Shown here piece by piece: positions 1 through 6,750 of a stretch of 9,642 bases of DNA; the first letter of the stretch is position 1; each line of letters opens with the position of its first letter. Source of the stretch: Paracoccaceae bacterium (GTDB lineage: Bacteria > Pseudomonadota > Alphaproteobacteria > Rhodobacterales > Rhodobacteraceae). The notes beneath the pieces were generated by a model. That model had not been told where the DNA came from and did not search any database. It saw nothing but the letters and a program-made list of their open reading frames with translations. The position numbers and the translations under genes were made by a program. Location of the stretch: positions 1 to 9,642 of the forward strand of contig JALVEX010000272.1 in assembly GCA_027030435.1 (NCBI GenBank), read 5' to 3'.

Positions 1-648
1 GCCGCGATTGCGCCGCGGGCGGCCGGCATGAAATTCATGGATGTTACGGTGATCCCGTCCGATTTCGGCGATCTCTGGATCTCGCGCTCGGGCTACACGG
101 GCGAGGACGGTTTCGAGATTTCCGTTGAAAGCGTCCGCGCCACCGATCTTGCCCGCGCCCTGCTCGCACATCCGGCCGTTGCCCCCATCGGCCTTGGCGC
201 GCGCGACAGCCTGCGCCTCGAGGCCGGGCTCTGCCTGCATGGCCACGATATCGATGCCACGACAACCCCAGCCGAAGCCGCGCTTGAATGGGCGATCCAG
301 AAGGTGCGCCGCAGGGGAGGCGCGCGCGAGGGCGGCTTTCCCGGTGCCGCGCGCATCCTCGAAGAGCTTGAAAACGGCGCTGCGCGAAGGCGCGTCGGCA
401 TCATGCCCGAGGGGCGCGCGCCGATGCGCGAGGGCGTGCCTCTTTTTGCCGCCGAAGAAGGGGGCGAGCCGATCGGCGCCATCACCTCGGGCGGCTTCGG
501 GCCTTCTGTCGGGCGGCCCATATCCATGGGATATGTGCCCACCGCCATGAGCGGCGAGGGCACACGGATATGGGGCGAGGTGCGCGGCAAGCGCCTGCCC
601 GCCACCGTCACGGGGCTGCCGTTCCGCCCTGCCAATTACAAACGCTGA
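1..648 (+). CDS. gcvT: Aminomethyltransferase GcvT (glycine cleavage T protein), 3' part
   Basis: The reading frame is open from the first base of the window and ends at TGA 646-648, so the N-terminus lies upstream. About 215 residues are visible. T proteins usually have about 365-380 residues, so roughly the first 155 are missing. The segment SRSGYTGEDGFEI (visible residues about 28-40) is the strongly conserved glycine-cleavage T signature, and the C-terminal beta-barrel part (GIMPEGRAPMREGVPLF, then GAITSGGFGPSVGRPISMGY) is typical of the family. T protein takes the aminomethyl group from lipoylated H protein, releases ammonia and passes the one-carbon unit to tetrahydrofolate. It is followed after 13 nt by gcvH and then gcvP, so the operon context agrees. 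No promoter or glycine riboswitch can be judged because the upstream end is absent. Nothing looks frameshifted. Confidence 0.96.
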   Translation, partial: AAIAPRAAGMKFMDVTVIPSDFGDLWISRSGYTGEDGFEISVESVRATDLARALLAHPAVAPIGLGARDSLRLEAGLCLHGHDIDATTTPAEAALEWAIQKVRRRGGAREGGFPGAARILEELENGAARRRVGIMPEGRAPMREGVPLFAAEEGGEPIGAITSGGFGPSVGRPISMGYVPTAMSGEGTRIWGEVRGKRLPATVTGLPFRPANYKR

Positions 649-661
649 GAAAGGGAAGATC

Positions 662-1030
662 ATGGAAGCGACGAAATACACCGAAGAGCACGAATGGCTC
701 CGCCCCGAGGGCGATCACGTGGTGGTGGGAATAACCAGTCACGCTGCCGAGCAGCTGGGCGATGTGGTGTTCGTGGAGTTGCCCGAGCCGGGCACGACGG
801 TGAGCAAGGATGACGAGGTGGTGGTGATCGAGAGCGTCAAGGCCGCTTCCGACATCCTCGCGCCGGTGGATGGCGAGATCATCGAGGTGAACGAGGCGAT
901 TGTCGAGGATCCCGGCAAGGTCAACGAAGATCCCGAAGGCGCGGCCTGGTTCTTCAAGATGAAGGTGGATGATCCTTCCCAGCTCGAGGAATTCATGGAC
1001 GAAGCCGCCTACAAGGAATTCATCGGCTGA
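662..1030 (+). CDS. gcvH: Glycine cleavage system H protein (lipoyl carrier)
   Basis: The 122-residue protein is of normal H-protein length (about 120-130). It starts MEATKYTEEHEWL, matching the family's usual 'YTxxHEW' opening. The lipoyl attachment site is ESVKAASD, with K60 as the predicted lipoylated lysine. H protein is the mobile carrier that shuttles the aminomethyl intermediate between P, T and L proteins in the cytoplasm. The ATG at 662 is preceded by a purine-rich Shine-Dalgarno (GAAAGGGAAG, 649-658) that immediately follows the gcvT stop. It is therefore co-transcribed with gcvT and gcvP. The tail YKEFIG is ordinary and no key residue is missing. Confidence 0.97.
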   Translation: MEATKYTEEHEWLRPEGDHVVVGITSHAAEQLGDVVFVELPEPGTTVSKDDEVVVIESVKAASDILAPVDGEIIEVNEAIVEDPGKVNEDPEGAAWFFKMKVDDPSQLEEFMDEAAYKEFIG

Positions 1031-1039
1031 GCCCTGAGC

Positions 1040-1057
1040 GCCCGCCCCGCAGCGGGC
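1040..1057 (+). other. GC hairpin in the gcvH-gcvP gap
   Basis: GCCCGC (1040-1045) and GCGGGC (1052-1057) form a perfect 6-bp stem with a 6-nt loop in the 56-nt space between gcvH and gcvP. Only two T residues follow, so it is a poor intrinsic terminator. It could be an mRNA stability or processing element that sets gcvTH versus gcvP levels, or chance in GC-rich DNA. The gcvP ribosome binding site lies further downstream and is not covered by the stem. Confidence 0.35.
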
Positions 1058-1086
1058 CTTGCCAAAAGCCAGACGGGAGCCAGACC

Positions 1087-3936
1087 ATGCCTTTCGAGCC
1101 CACCGATTACCTGCCCTACGATTTCGCCAACCGCCGCCATATCGGCCCCAGCCCGGCCGAGATGGAGGAAATGCTCGCTGCTGTCGGGGTGGAGAGCCTC
1201 GATCAGCTGATCGATGAAACCATCCCCGAAAGCATCCGCCAGAAGGAGCCGCTCGATTTCGGCAAGCCCATGTCGGAGCGTGAATTCCTCTATCACGTGC
1301 GCCAGACGGCGAAGAAGAACCGGGTGATGACGACAATGATCGGCCAGGGCTTCTACGGCACCGTCACCCCCCCAGTGATCCAGCGCAACATCCTCGAAAA
1401 CCCCGCCTGGTACACCGCCTATACCCCCTATCAGCCGGAAATCAGCCAGGGCCGGCTCGAGGCGCTCCTGAATTACCAGACGATGATCGCCGATCTCACC
1501 GGGCTCGAGATCGCCAATGCCTCGCTTCTCGACGAGGCCACCGCGGCGGCCGAAGCGATGACGATGGCCCGGCGCGTGGCGAAATCGAAGGCCGGCGCCT
1601 TCTTCATCGATGAAAACTGCCACCCGCAGAACATCGCGGTCATGAAGACCCGCGCCGCGCCGCTCGGAATCGAGGTGATCGTGGGCGCGCCGGAGGATCT
1701 CGATCCCGAAAATGTGTTTGCCGCCGTTTTCCAGTATCCCGGCACCTATGGCCATCTGCGCGATTTCACGCCCGAGATGGAAGCGCTCCATGCCGCGAAG
1801 GCCATCGGCATCGTGATCGCCGATCCTTTGGCGCTCACGCTCCTCAAGGAGCCCGGCGCAATGGGCGCCGATATCGCCGTGGGCTCCACCCAGCGCTTCG
1901 GCGTGCCCATGGGCTATGGCGGCCCGCATGCCGCCTACATGGCGACCCGCGATGCCTACAAGCGCGCCATGCCCGGCCGCCTGATCGGCGTCTCGATCGA
2001 CAGCCACGGCAATCCCGCGTACCGCCTCAGCCTCCAGGCCCGCGAGCAGCACATCCGGCGTGAAAAGGCCACCTCCAATGTCTGCACCGCGCAGGCGCTG
2101 CTGGCGGTGATGGCCTCCTTCTACGCGGTGTTCCACGGGCCGGAGGGGCTGAAGGCCATCGCCCAGCGCATCCACCGCAAGACGGCGCGCATGGTGCGGG
2201 GGCTCGAAGAGGCGGGCTATGAGGTGGAGCCGAAGGAATTCTTCGATACCGTCACCGTGGACGTGGGGCCGCTTCAGGGCGTGATCATGCGCGCCGCGGT
2301 GGAGGAGCGGATCAACCTGCGCCGCGTCGGCAAGACGAAGATCGGCATCTCGCTTGACGAAACCACCCGCTCGGAAACCATCGAACGCCTCTGGCGCGCC
2401 TTCGGCATCGAGCGCCCCGATCAGGATTACTCCCCGGTCTATCGCCTCCCGGAAAACCTGATCCGCGAAAGCGAATACCTCACCCATCCCGTTTTCCACA
2501 TGAACCGGGCCGAAACCGAGATGATGCGCTACATGCGCCGGCTTTCGGATCGCGATCTGGCGCTCGATCGCGCCATGATCCCCTTGGGCTCCTGCACGAT
2601 GAAGCTCAATGCCGCGGCCGAGATGATGCCGCTGACCTGGCCGGAATTCGCCAATATCCACCCCTTCGCGCCGGCCGATCAGGTGCGCGGCTTCACGGAG
2701 ATGATCGAGGATCTCTCGAAGAAGCTCTGCGAGATCACCGGCTATGACGCCATGTCGATGCAGCCCAATTCAGGCGCGCAGGGCGAATATACTGGCCTTC
2801 TGACGATCCGCGCCTGGCACCGCGATCGCGGCGAGGGCCACCGCAACATCTGCCTGATCCCGGTTTCGGCCCATGGCACCAACCCGGCGAGCGCGCAGAT
2901 GGCGGGGATGAAGGTGGTGGTGGTGAAATCCACCGAAACCGGCGATATCGACGTGGAGGATTTTCGCCAGAAGGCCGAGGCGGCGGGCGAAAACCTCGCC
3001 GCCTGCATGATCACCTATCCCTCGACCCACGGGGTGTTCGAGGAAACGGTGCGCGAGATCTGCGACATCACGCATGAACACGGCGGGCAGGTCTATATCG
3101 ACGGCGCCAACCTCAATGCCATGGTCGGCCTCGTGAAACTGGGCGAGATCGGCGGTGACGTGAGCCACCTCAACCTCCACAAGACATTCGCCATCCCCCA
3201 CGGCGGCGGCGGCCCCGGCATGGGGCCGATCGGAGTGAAGGCGCATCTCGCGCCCTACCTCCCCGGCCACCCCGAAACCGGCGGGCGCGAGGGCCCCGTC
3301 TCGGCCGCGCCCTTCGGCTCGGCCTCGATCCTGGTCATCAGCTGGGCCTATGTGCTGATGATGGGGGGCGCGGGGCTGACGCAGGCCACCAAGGTCGCGA
3401 TCCTGAGCGGCAATTACATCGCCAGGCGGCTTGAGGGCGCCTATGACATCCTCTTCAAGGGCAAGAACGGCCGGGTGGCGCATGAATGCATCCTCGATAC
3501 CCGCCCCTTCGCCGAAAGCGCGCATATCACCGTGGACGACATCGCCAAGCGCCTGATCGACAACGGTTTCCACGCCCCCACCATGAGCTGGCCGGTGCCC
3601 GGAACGCTGATGGTGGAGCCCACGGAAAGCGAAACCAAGGCCGAGCTTGATCGCTTCATCCGCGCCATGCTCTCGATCCGCGAGGAAATCCGCGATGTGG
3701 AAGAGGGGCGGATCGATGGCGAGAACAACCCGCTGAAGAACGCGCCCCATACAGTCAATGATCTCGTGGCCGAATGGGATCGCCCCTATCCGCGCGAACA
3801 GGGCTGCTTCCCCCCCGGCGCCTTCCGGGTTGACAAATACTGGCCGCCCGTCGGGCGGGTCGATAACGTCCATGGCGATCGTCATCTGGTCTGCACCTGC
3901 CCGCCCCTCGAGAGCTACGGGGAAGCGGCGGAGTAG
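1087..3936 (+). CDS. gcvP: Glycine dehydrogenase (decarboxylating), P protein, single-chain form
   Basis: The 949-residue protein has the length of the fused, homodimeric P protein (about 950 residues) rather than the split gcvPA/gcvPB type. It carries out PLP-dependent decarboxylation of glycine and loads the remaining methylamine onto the lipoyl arm of GcvH. The N-terminal half opens with FANRRHIGPSPAEMEEML. The C-terminal half carries the catalytic site: VSHLNLHKTFAIPHGGGGPG, in which K699 (codon at 3181) is the predicted PLP Schiff-base lysine, followed by the glycine-rich loop. Other family blocks are PLGSCTMKLNAAAEM and QPNSGAQGEYTGLL. The ATG at 1087 has GGGAG (1075-1079) 7 nt upstream. 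It is third in gcvT-gcvH-gcvP, and thpR starts 4 nt after its stop, so read-through is likely. Confidence 0.97.
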   Translation: MPFEPTDYLPYDFANRRHIGPSPAEMEEMLAAVGVESLDQLIDETIPESIRQKEPLDFGKPMSEREFLYHVRQTAKKNRVMTTMIGQGFYGTVTPPVIQRNILENPAWYTAYTPYQPEISQGRLEALLNYQTMIADLTGLEIANASLLDEATAAAEAMTMARRVAKSKAGAFFIDENCHPQNIAVMKTRAAPLGIEVIVGAPEDLDPENVFAAVFQYPGTYGHLRDFTPEMEALHAAKAIGIVIADPLALTLLKEPGAMGADIAVGSTQRFGVPMGYGGPHAAYMATRDAYKRAMPGRLIGVSIDSHGNPAYRLSLQAREQHIRREKATSNVCTAQALLAVMASFYAVFHGPEGLKAIAQRIHRKTARMVRGLEEAGYEVEPKEFFDTVTVDVGPLQGVIMRAAVEERINLRRVGKTKIGISLDETTRSETIERLWRAFGIERPDQDYSPVYRLPENLIRESEYLTHPVFHMNRAETEMMRYMRRLSDRDLALDRAMIPLGSCTMKLNAAAEMMPLTWPEFANIHPFAPADQVRGFTEMIEDLSKKLCEITGYDAMSMQPNSGAQGEYTGLLTIRAWHRDRGEGHRNICLIPVSAHGTNPASAQMAGMKVVVVKSTETGDIDVEDFRQKAEAAGENLAACMITYPSTHGVFEETVREICDITHEHGGQVYIDGANLNAMVGLVKLGEIGGDVSHLNLHKTFAIPHGGGGPGMGPIGVKAHLAPYLPGHPETGGREGPVSAAPFGSASILVISWAYVLMMGGAGLTQATKVAILSGNYIARRLEGAYDILFKGKNGRVAHECILDTRPFAESAHITVDDIAKRLIDNGFHAPTMSWPVPGTLMVEPTESETKAELDRFIRAMLSIREEIRDVEEGRIDGENNPLKNAPHTVNDLVAEWDRPYPREQGCFPPGAFRVDKYWPPVGRVDNVHGDRHLVCTCPPLESYGEAAE

Positions 3937-3940
3937 GCCG

Positions 3941-4516
3941 GTGATCCGCGCCTTCGTGGCCCTGCCCCTGCCCGATGAGGTGGAGGACAGGCTTGAAACG
4001 CTCCAGAAAACGCTGCCGGCCGGCCGGCCGGTGGCGCGCGATACCTTCCACCTCACGCTTGCCTTCGTGGGCGAGCATCCGCCCGAGGCGATCGAGGCGC
4101 TGCATGAGGAGCTCTCCCTGATCCACGCCGAGGCGCCCGAAATCGCCCTCGCGGGCCTAGGCACCTTCGGCAAGGGCAGCCCGAAGCTTCTCTTCGCCAC
4201 TGTGGCCGAAAACGCGCCTCTGATGCACCTCCATCAGGAGGTAAAAGCCGCCATGCGGCGTGCCGGCCTCACCCCTTCCGGCGAGAAATACCGCCCCCAT
4301 GTTACCCTTGCGCGCTTCCGCCGCCGCCTCGATCCGGCAGAAGAGCAGAGGCTCGCCGGATATCTCTCCGCCGCCTCCGGATTCGCGCCGCCGCCCTTCC
4401 GCCCGGCCTGCTTCACCCTCTTCCAATCCACCCTGCGCCAGGGCCAATCCCCGCGCCATGAAGTGCTTGCGGCCTATCCCCTTGGCGCGAGCCGCGCCAA
4501 TGCCCTGCCCTCTTGA
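3941..4516 (+). CDS. thpR: RNA 2',3'-cyclic phosphodiesterase (2'-5' RNA ligase-like, ThpR/LigT)
   Basis: From the GTG at 3941 the protein has 191 residues, close to the family (about 175-190), and begins MIRAFVALPLPDEV, the usual ThpR opening. The two catalytic HxTx motifs of the 2H phosphoesterase superfamily are present: H37-L-T39-L and H120-V-T122-L, with the expected spacing of about 80 residues. The family hydrolyses 2',3'-cyclic phosphate ends of RNA and can reversibly ligate tRNA halves with a 2'-5' bond; the cellular role is not settled. The frame is open further upstream inside gcvP, but the GTG start gives the family N-terminus and has GGAG overlapping the gcvP stop as Shine-Dalgarno. 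It is probably translated by coupling to gcvP. Its TGA (4514-4516) lies inside the -35 element of the tRNA promoter. Confidence 0.9.
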   Translation: MIRAFVALPLPDEVEDRLETLQKTLPAGRPVARDTFHLTLAFVGEHPPEAIEALHEELSLIHAEAPEIALAGLGTFGKGSPKLLFATVAENAPLMHLHQEVKAAMRRAGLTPSGEKYRPHVTLARFRRRLDPAEEQRLAGYLSAASGFAPPPFRPACFTLFQSTLRQGQSPRHEVLAAYPLGASRANALPS

Positions 4517-4540
4517 CAATCGCGCCCCGAAAGCCGATTT
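4512..4540 (+). promoter_or_regulatory. Candidate sigma70 promoter of the tRNA-Ala gene
   Basis: CTTGAC at 4512-4517 (TTGACA in the E. coli register, 4513-4518) is followed after exactly 17 nt by CGATTT at 4535-4540. The alphaproteobacterial housekeeping consensus is about CTTGAC-N17-CTATAT, giving 6/6 and 4/6 matches. A start about 7 nt after the -10 would fall near 4547, leaving a leader of only about 5 nt before the mature tRNA 5' end at 4552. The thpR stop codon TGA is embedded in the -35 hexamer. The -10 assignment is the weaker half of the call. Confidence 0.6.
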
Positions 4541-4551
4541 AGCGCAGCAAT

Positions 4552-4627
<76 letters not shown>

Positions 4628-4662
4628 GATCACCACGGCACGAAAGCGGCGCCGGCGGGCGG

Positions 4663-5550
4663 TCACTCGCCTTCCAGGAGCATCCACAGCGCTATGATGG
4701 TGAGCCCGACGCCCACCAGCACCAGCCCGCGCACGAGCCCGTGGCCGAGCGCGATTTCCCACAGGATCACCCAGCTTGGCACCAGATAGGTATAGGCCAT
4801 CACCTTGGCCGAGGGGAGGCGCAGGGTGGCATATTGCAGCAGTACGAAGGTCATCGCGCTGGCGGCAAGCGAAACATAGGCGATGGTGATCCAGACGATC
4901 GGTTTCAGATTGGCCCAGTCTGTCGCCAGTATATCCCGCCAGCCCCAGAGGATCAGCAGAATGCTGCCGGCCACCATCATCCCGAAGCTGAACACCACCG
5001 CCGGCTCGCCCCGGTTGAGCTTGCGCACGAGCGGCGTGTAGAGCGCATGGGCAACGGCGCCGATGAAGAAGATCGCCTCCCCCCGCCCGATCCGAAAGGC
5101 AAGAAGGGCGGAGAGATCGGCGCGAAAGATCACCCAGAGCGCACCGATGGCACCGATCACGAGCGCCAGCGCCATACGCGGCGTGGTGATCTGGCGCAGG
5201 AGAAGCCAGCCGAACAGGGCCGACATCACGGGCGTCAGCGTGAACACGGCGGCGGTGGAAACCGGCGGGGCGGTTTTCAGCCCCTCGAACATCAGCACAA
5301 AATAGATTGCGAAAATGCCCCCCAGCAGCAGATAGCGCCATGGGGCGGCAAAGGCCTCGGGGCGCATCCTGCCGCTCTTCCAAGCCACGAGGCCGATCAC
5401 CGTTCCCGCGATCACGAAGCGCAGCGCATTCAGCGCTGCCGGGGCGATTTCATTTGCCGCCAGGGATCCGAGGCTGAAGGATCCCGCCACCAGCGCCGAG
5501 AAGAGCAGCATCGCCAGATGCCCGCGCGCGGCCTCGCTCATCTGCGCCAC
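4663..5550 (-). CDS. EamA/DMT-family membrane transporter
   Basis: The 295-residue, strongly hydrophobic protein has about ten predicted membrane helices, roughly at residues 11-31, 38-57, 72-90, 97-118, 123-142, 153-175, 181-203, 213-236, 243-263 and 268-291. This is the two-times-five-helix architecture of the drug/metabolite transporter superfamily. Typical segments are ALNALRFVIAG in repeat 1 and TYLVPSWVILWEIALG in the last third, resembling the EamA motif around helices 8-9. Family members export amino acids, nucleosides or other metabolites across the inner membrane; the substrate here cannot be read from sequence. The GTG start (5548-5550) has GAGG at a 5-nt spacing overlapping the lysR stop; the ATG three codons later (5539-5541) is the alternative but is 14 nt from that site. 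It lies 7 nt downstream of lysR and is probably coupled to it. Confidence 0.9.
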   Translation of the reverse strand: MAQMSEAARGHLAMLLFSALVAGSFSLGSLAANEIAPAALNALRFVIAGTVIGLVAWKSGRMRPEAFAAPWRYLLLGGIFAIYFVLMFEGLKTAPPVSTAAVFTLTPVMSALFGWLLLRQITTPRMALALVIGAIGALWVIFRADLSALLAFRIGRGEAIFFIGAVAHALYTPLVRKLNRGEPAVVFSFGMMVAGSILLILWGWRDILATDWANLKPIVWITIAYVSLAASAMTFVLLQYATLRLPSAKVMAYTYLVPSWVILWEIALGHGLVRGLVLVGVGLTIIALWMLLEGE

Positions 5551-5557
5551 CGCCGCC

Positions 5558-6478
5558 TCATCCGGCCCAGCTTTCGGCCTTGTAGAGCGTATCGATGCGC
5601 TTCATCTCCCCCTTGAGGTAGTTCAGGAAGCTCTGCACCTTCACGGTGCGGTGCAGATCCACATGGGTAACAAGCCACAATTGCGCCGACCACTCGGGCC
5701 GCGGCGCGAGCACTTCCACAAGATCCCCGTGCCGGCGCGCCTGCTCGATCGTGATGAAGCCAAGCCCGGCGCCGGCCAGCACCGCATCGAGAAGCGCGCG
5801 GTTATCGGACACGCGGAAGGTGATCGCGCTCTCGGGCATATGCGCGCGCAGCCAGCGATCGAAAGGCGCGCGGGTATCCTTCATGTCATAGGCCACGAAA
5901 CGGTGGCGGGTAAGCTCTTCCTCGCCCTCCGGCATGCCCATCTCGCCGATATATTCACGGCTGGCATAAAGCGCGATCTTCTCGGTGGCGAATTTCTGCA
6001 CCACGTTATCAGGCTGATCGGGCGGAGCACCGGCGCGGATCGCCACATGCGCCTCGCCATATTCGAGCCGGAAAAGGCGGCTGCCGGTGAGGTAGCGCAC
6101 GATGAGTTCGGGATGCAGCTTCTGAAACCGGGTCAGGACCGGCGTGAGAAAGGGGGAGAAGCTGGTAAGCGATGTCACCACCAGCTCGCCGCTCACCGTC
6201 TCGCCCTGCCCCTTGATTCGATTCACGAGCTGGGCGAACTGCTCATCCGTGGCCCTGGCCACCTGCAGGAGATCAAGCCCCGCCTCCGTGGGCGTGTAGC
6301 CTCGTGCATGACGCTGAAAAAGCTTCGTGCCGAGGCGGGCTTCAAGCGCATCGACATGACGGATCACGGTGGCATGGTGCACACCCATCTCCGCCGCCGC
6401 CCCGCTCACGGTGCCGGCCTTCGCCACATGATAGGCAGTGCGGATTTCATCCCAGTTGTCCATGCCGGATCTGTGCAC
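5558..6478 (-). CDS. LysR-family transcriptional regulator
   Basis: The 306-residue protein has normal LysR-type length. The N-terminal winged helix-turn-helix is at about residues 12-70, with the helix-turn-helix near 25-45 (SGAAAEMGVHHATVIRHVDA), followed by ALEARLGTKLFQRHARGYTPTEAG. The effector-binding domain follows, with VSGELVVTS at its start and AGAGLGFI in the second half. The effector is unknown. The GTG start at 6478 is chosen because AGGAG lies 9 nt upstream; the ATG at 6463 (MDNWDEIRTAY) is equally natural by family alignment but would be 24 nt from that site. It is the first gene of a tight pair with the EamA transporter, so it may control that transporter and itself. It points away from ffh across a 272-nt gap. 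Confidence 0.92.
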   Translation of the reverse strand: MHRSGMDNWDEIRTAYHVAKAGTVSGAAAEMGVHHATVIRHVDALEARLGTKLFQRHARGYTPTEAGLDLLQVARATDEQFAQLVNRIKGQGETVSGELVVTSLTSFSPFLTPVLTRFQKLHPELIVRYLTGSRLFRLEYGEAHVAIRAGAPPDQPDNVVQKFATEKIALYASREYIGEMGMPEGEEELTRHRFVAYDMKDTRAPFDRWLRAHMPESAITFRVSDNRALLDAVLAGAGLGFITIEQARRHGDLVEVLAPRPEWSAQLWLVTHVDLHRTVKVQSFLNYLKGEMKRIDTLYKAESWAG

Positions 6479-6487
6479 CTGCGAACA

Positions 6488-6492
6488 CTCCT
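6488..6492 (-). promoter_or_regulatory. Shine-Dalgarno deciding the lysR start
   Basis: AGGAG on the minus strand lies 9 nt before GTG 6478-6476 and 24 nt before the in-frame ATG 6463-6461. The spacing supports the GTG, adding five residues (MHRSG) to the usual MDNWDE start. Confidence 0.55.
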
Positions 6493-6504
6493 ACCCCGAT
6501 CCAA

Positions 6505-6517
6505 TCACTTCTGTGAA
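6505..6517 (-). promoter_or_regulatory. Candidate LysR-type operator (T-N11-A with dyad)
   Basis: The sequence TCAC-TTCT-GTGA (6505-6516) is a perfect 4-bp dyad, and with the next base it fits the LysR-box form T-N11-A (T6505 to A6517). It lies just upstream of the lysR ribosome binding site, where an autoregulatory site is expected. The motif is short and could occur by chance. Confidence 0.3.
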
Positions 6518-6538
6518 ATCGCCGCAAGCCCCGAAGCG

Positions 6539-6567
6539 CTTGACTCCCGCTCCCATCCCGCCTAAAC
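6539..6567 (+). promoter_or_regulatory. Candidate sigma70 promoter for the ffh leader or a small RNA
   Basis: CTTGAC (6539-6544) is followed after exactly 17 nt by CTAAAC (6562-6567). Against the alphaproteobacterial consensus CTTGAC-N17-CTATAT the matches are 6/6 and 4/6 with ideal spacing. The predicted start is near 6574, at the edge of the palindrome AACTCCGGGAGTT (6575-6587). It would give ffh a leader of about 177 nt. Confidence 0.55.
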
Positions 6568-6574
6568 GGGCGCG

Positions 6575-6665
6575 AACTCCGGGAGTTTCGAGGCTTCCGG
6601 TCCCCTCCTGCATGCGGGGATCGCCGTCAGTCAGCGCGTTGCGCCCACTGGCGCGTTCTTCGTTT
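6575..6665 (+). ncRNA. Candidate structured RNA (small RNA or attenuated ffh leader)
   Basis: Directly after the candidate promoter come three stem-loops. The first is AACTC/GAGTT (6575-6579 and 6583-6587). The second pairs 6598-6605 with 6616-6623, 8 bp including one G-U, around a 10-nt loop TCCTGCATGC that exposes TCCT, complementary to a Shine-Dalgarno. The third is GCGCC/GGCGC (6641-6645, 6650-6654) followed by TTCTTCGTTT, an intrinsic-terminator-like end. Small regulatory RNAs of alphaproteobacteria often present anti-Shine-Dalgarno loops. Which family this belongs to, if any, I cannot say; it does not carry the conserved SRP RNA apical sequence. It may equally be the 5' leader of ffh with partial termination. 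Confidence 0.4.
6641..6665 (+). terminator. Intrinsic terminator-like hairpin upstream of ffh
   Basis: The stem GCGCC (6641-6645) / GGCGC (6650-6654) has loop CACT, with an optional T6640-G6655 wobble, and is followed by TTCTTCGTTT. The 5' arm can alternatively pair as GCGC (6634-6637) with GCGC (6641-6644) around GTT, which would break the terminator stem. The two structures are mutually exclusive, as in an attenuator. The stem is short and the T tract interrupted. Confidence 0.35.
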
Positions 6666-6750
6666 GGATATGCCCGCTGAAGCTTCCGATCCGGGCCACG
6701 CGCTCCCATGTTCGAGGGCAGAGACATAACGGTGAAAGGTGCAGACGCAC

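Larger units (their letters stand above)
6479..6750. other. Divergent lysR-ffh intergenic region
   Basis: This 272-nt gap holds the upstream region of lysR on the minus strand and of ffh on the plus strand. I recognise no convincing minus-strand -35/-10 pair for lysR. The plus strand contains a good promoter candidate (6539-6567), a chain of hairpins (6575-6654) and a T-rich tract (6656-6665), listed separately. Between about 6666 and 6733 I see only a second copy of an 11-nt motif (6682-6692, matching 6593-6603 at 10 of 11 positions). Confidence 0.7.

Noticed and set aside
1009..2661. A 550-codon open frame on the minus strand opposite gcvH-gcvP
   Set aside because: It is the codon-position shadow of high-GC gcvP: it has no recognisable domain, is rich in His/Gly/Arg/Asp as such shadows are, and lies antisense to an unmistakable gene.
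2770..4200. A 476-codon open frame on the minus strand opposite gcvP and thpR
   Set aside because: Same GC-shadow pattern with no family motif, and it spans two genes that are clearly real on the plus strand.
4628..4662. Terminator between the tRNA and the convergent transporter gene
   Set aside because: Only a CGGCGCCG palindrome (4647-4654) is present, without a T-rich tract on either strand.
5651..6565. A 304-codon plus-strand frame opposite lysR
   Set aside because: The minus strand encodes a complete LysR protein with helix-turn-helix; the plus-strand product has no recognisable fold.
6575..6700. SRP (4.5S) RNA gene next to ffh
   Set aside because: The conserved apical sequence around GGAAGCAGCC is absent on both strands; the GGAAGC seen in reverse complement is a short coincidence without the matching stem.
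6491..6727. A 78-codon minus-strand frame in the lysR-ffh gap
   Set aside because: It has no Shine-Dalgarno or recognisable motif and would cover the lysR upstream signals. The region is better explained as regulatory or RNA sequence, although a small protein cannot be strictly excluded.
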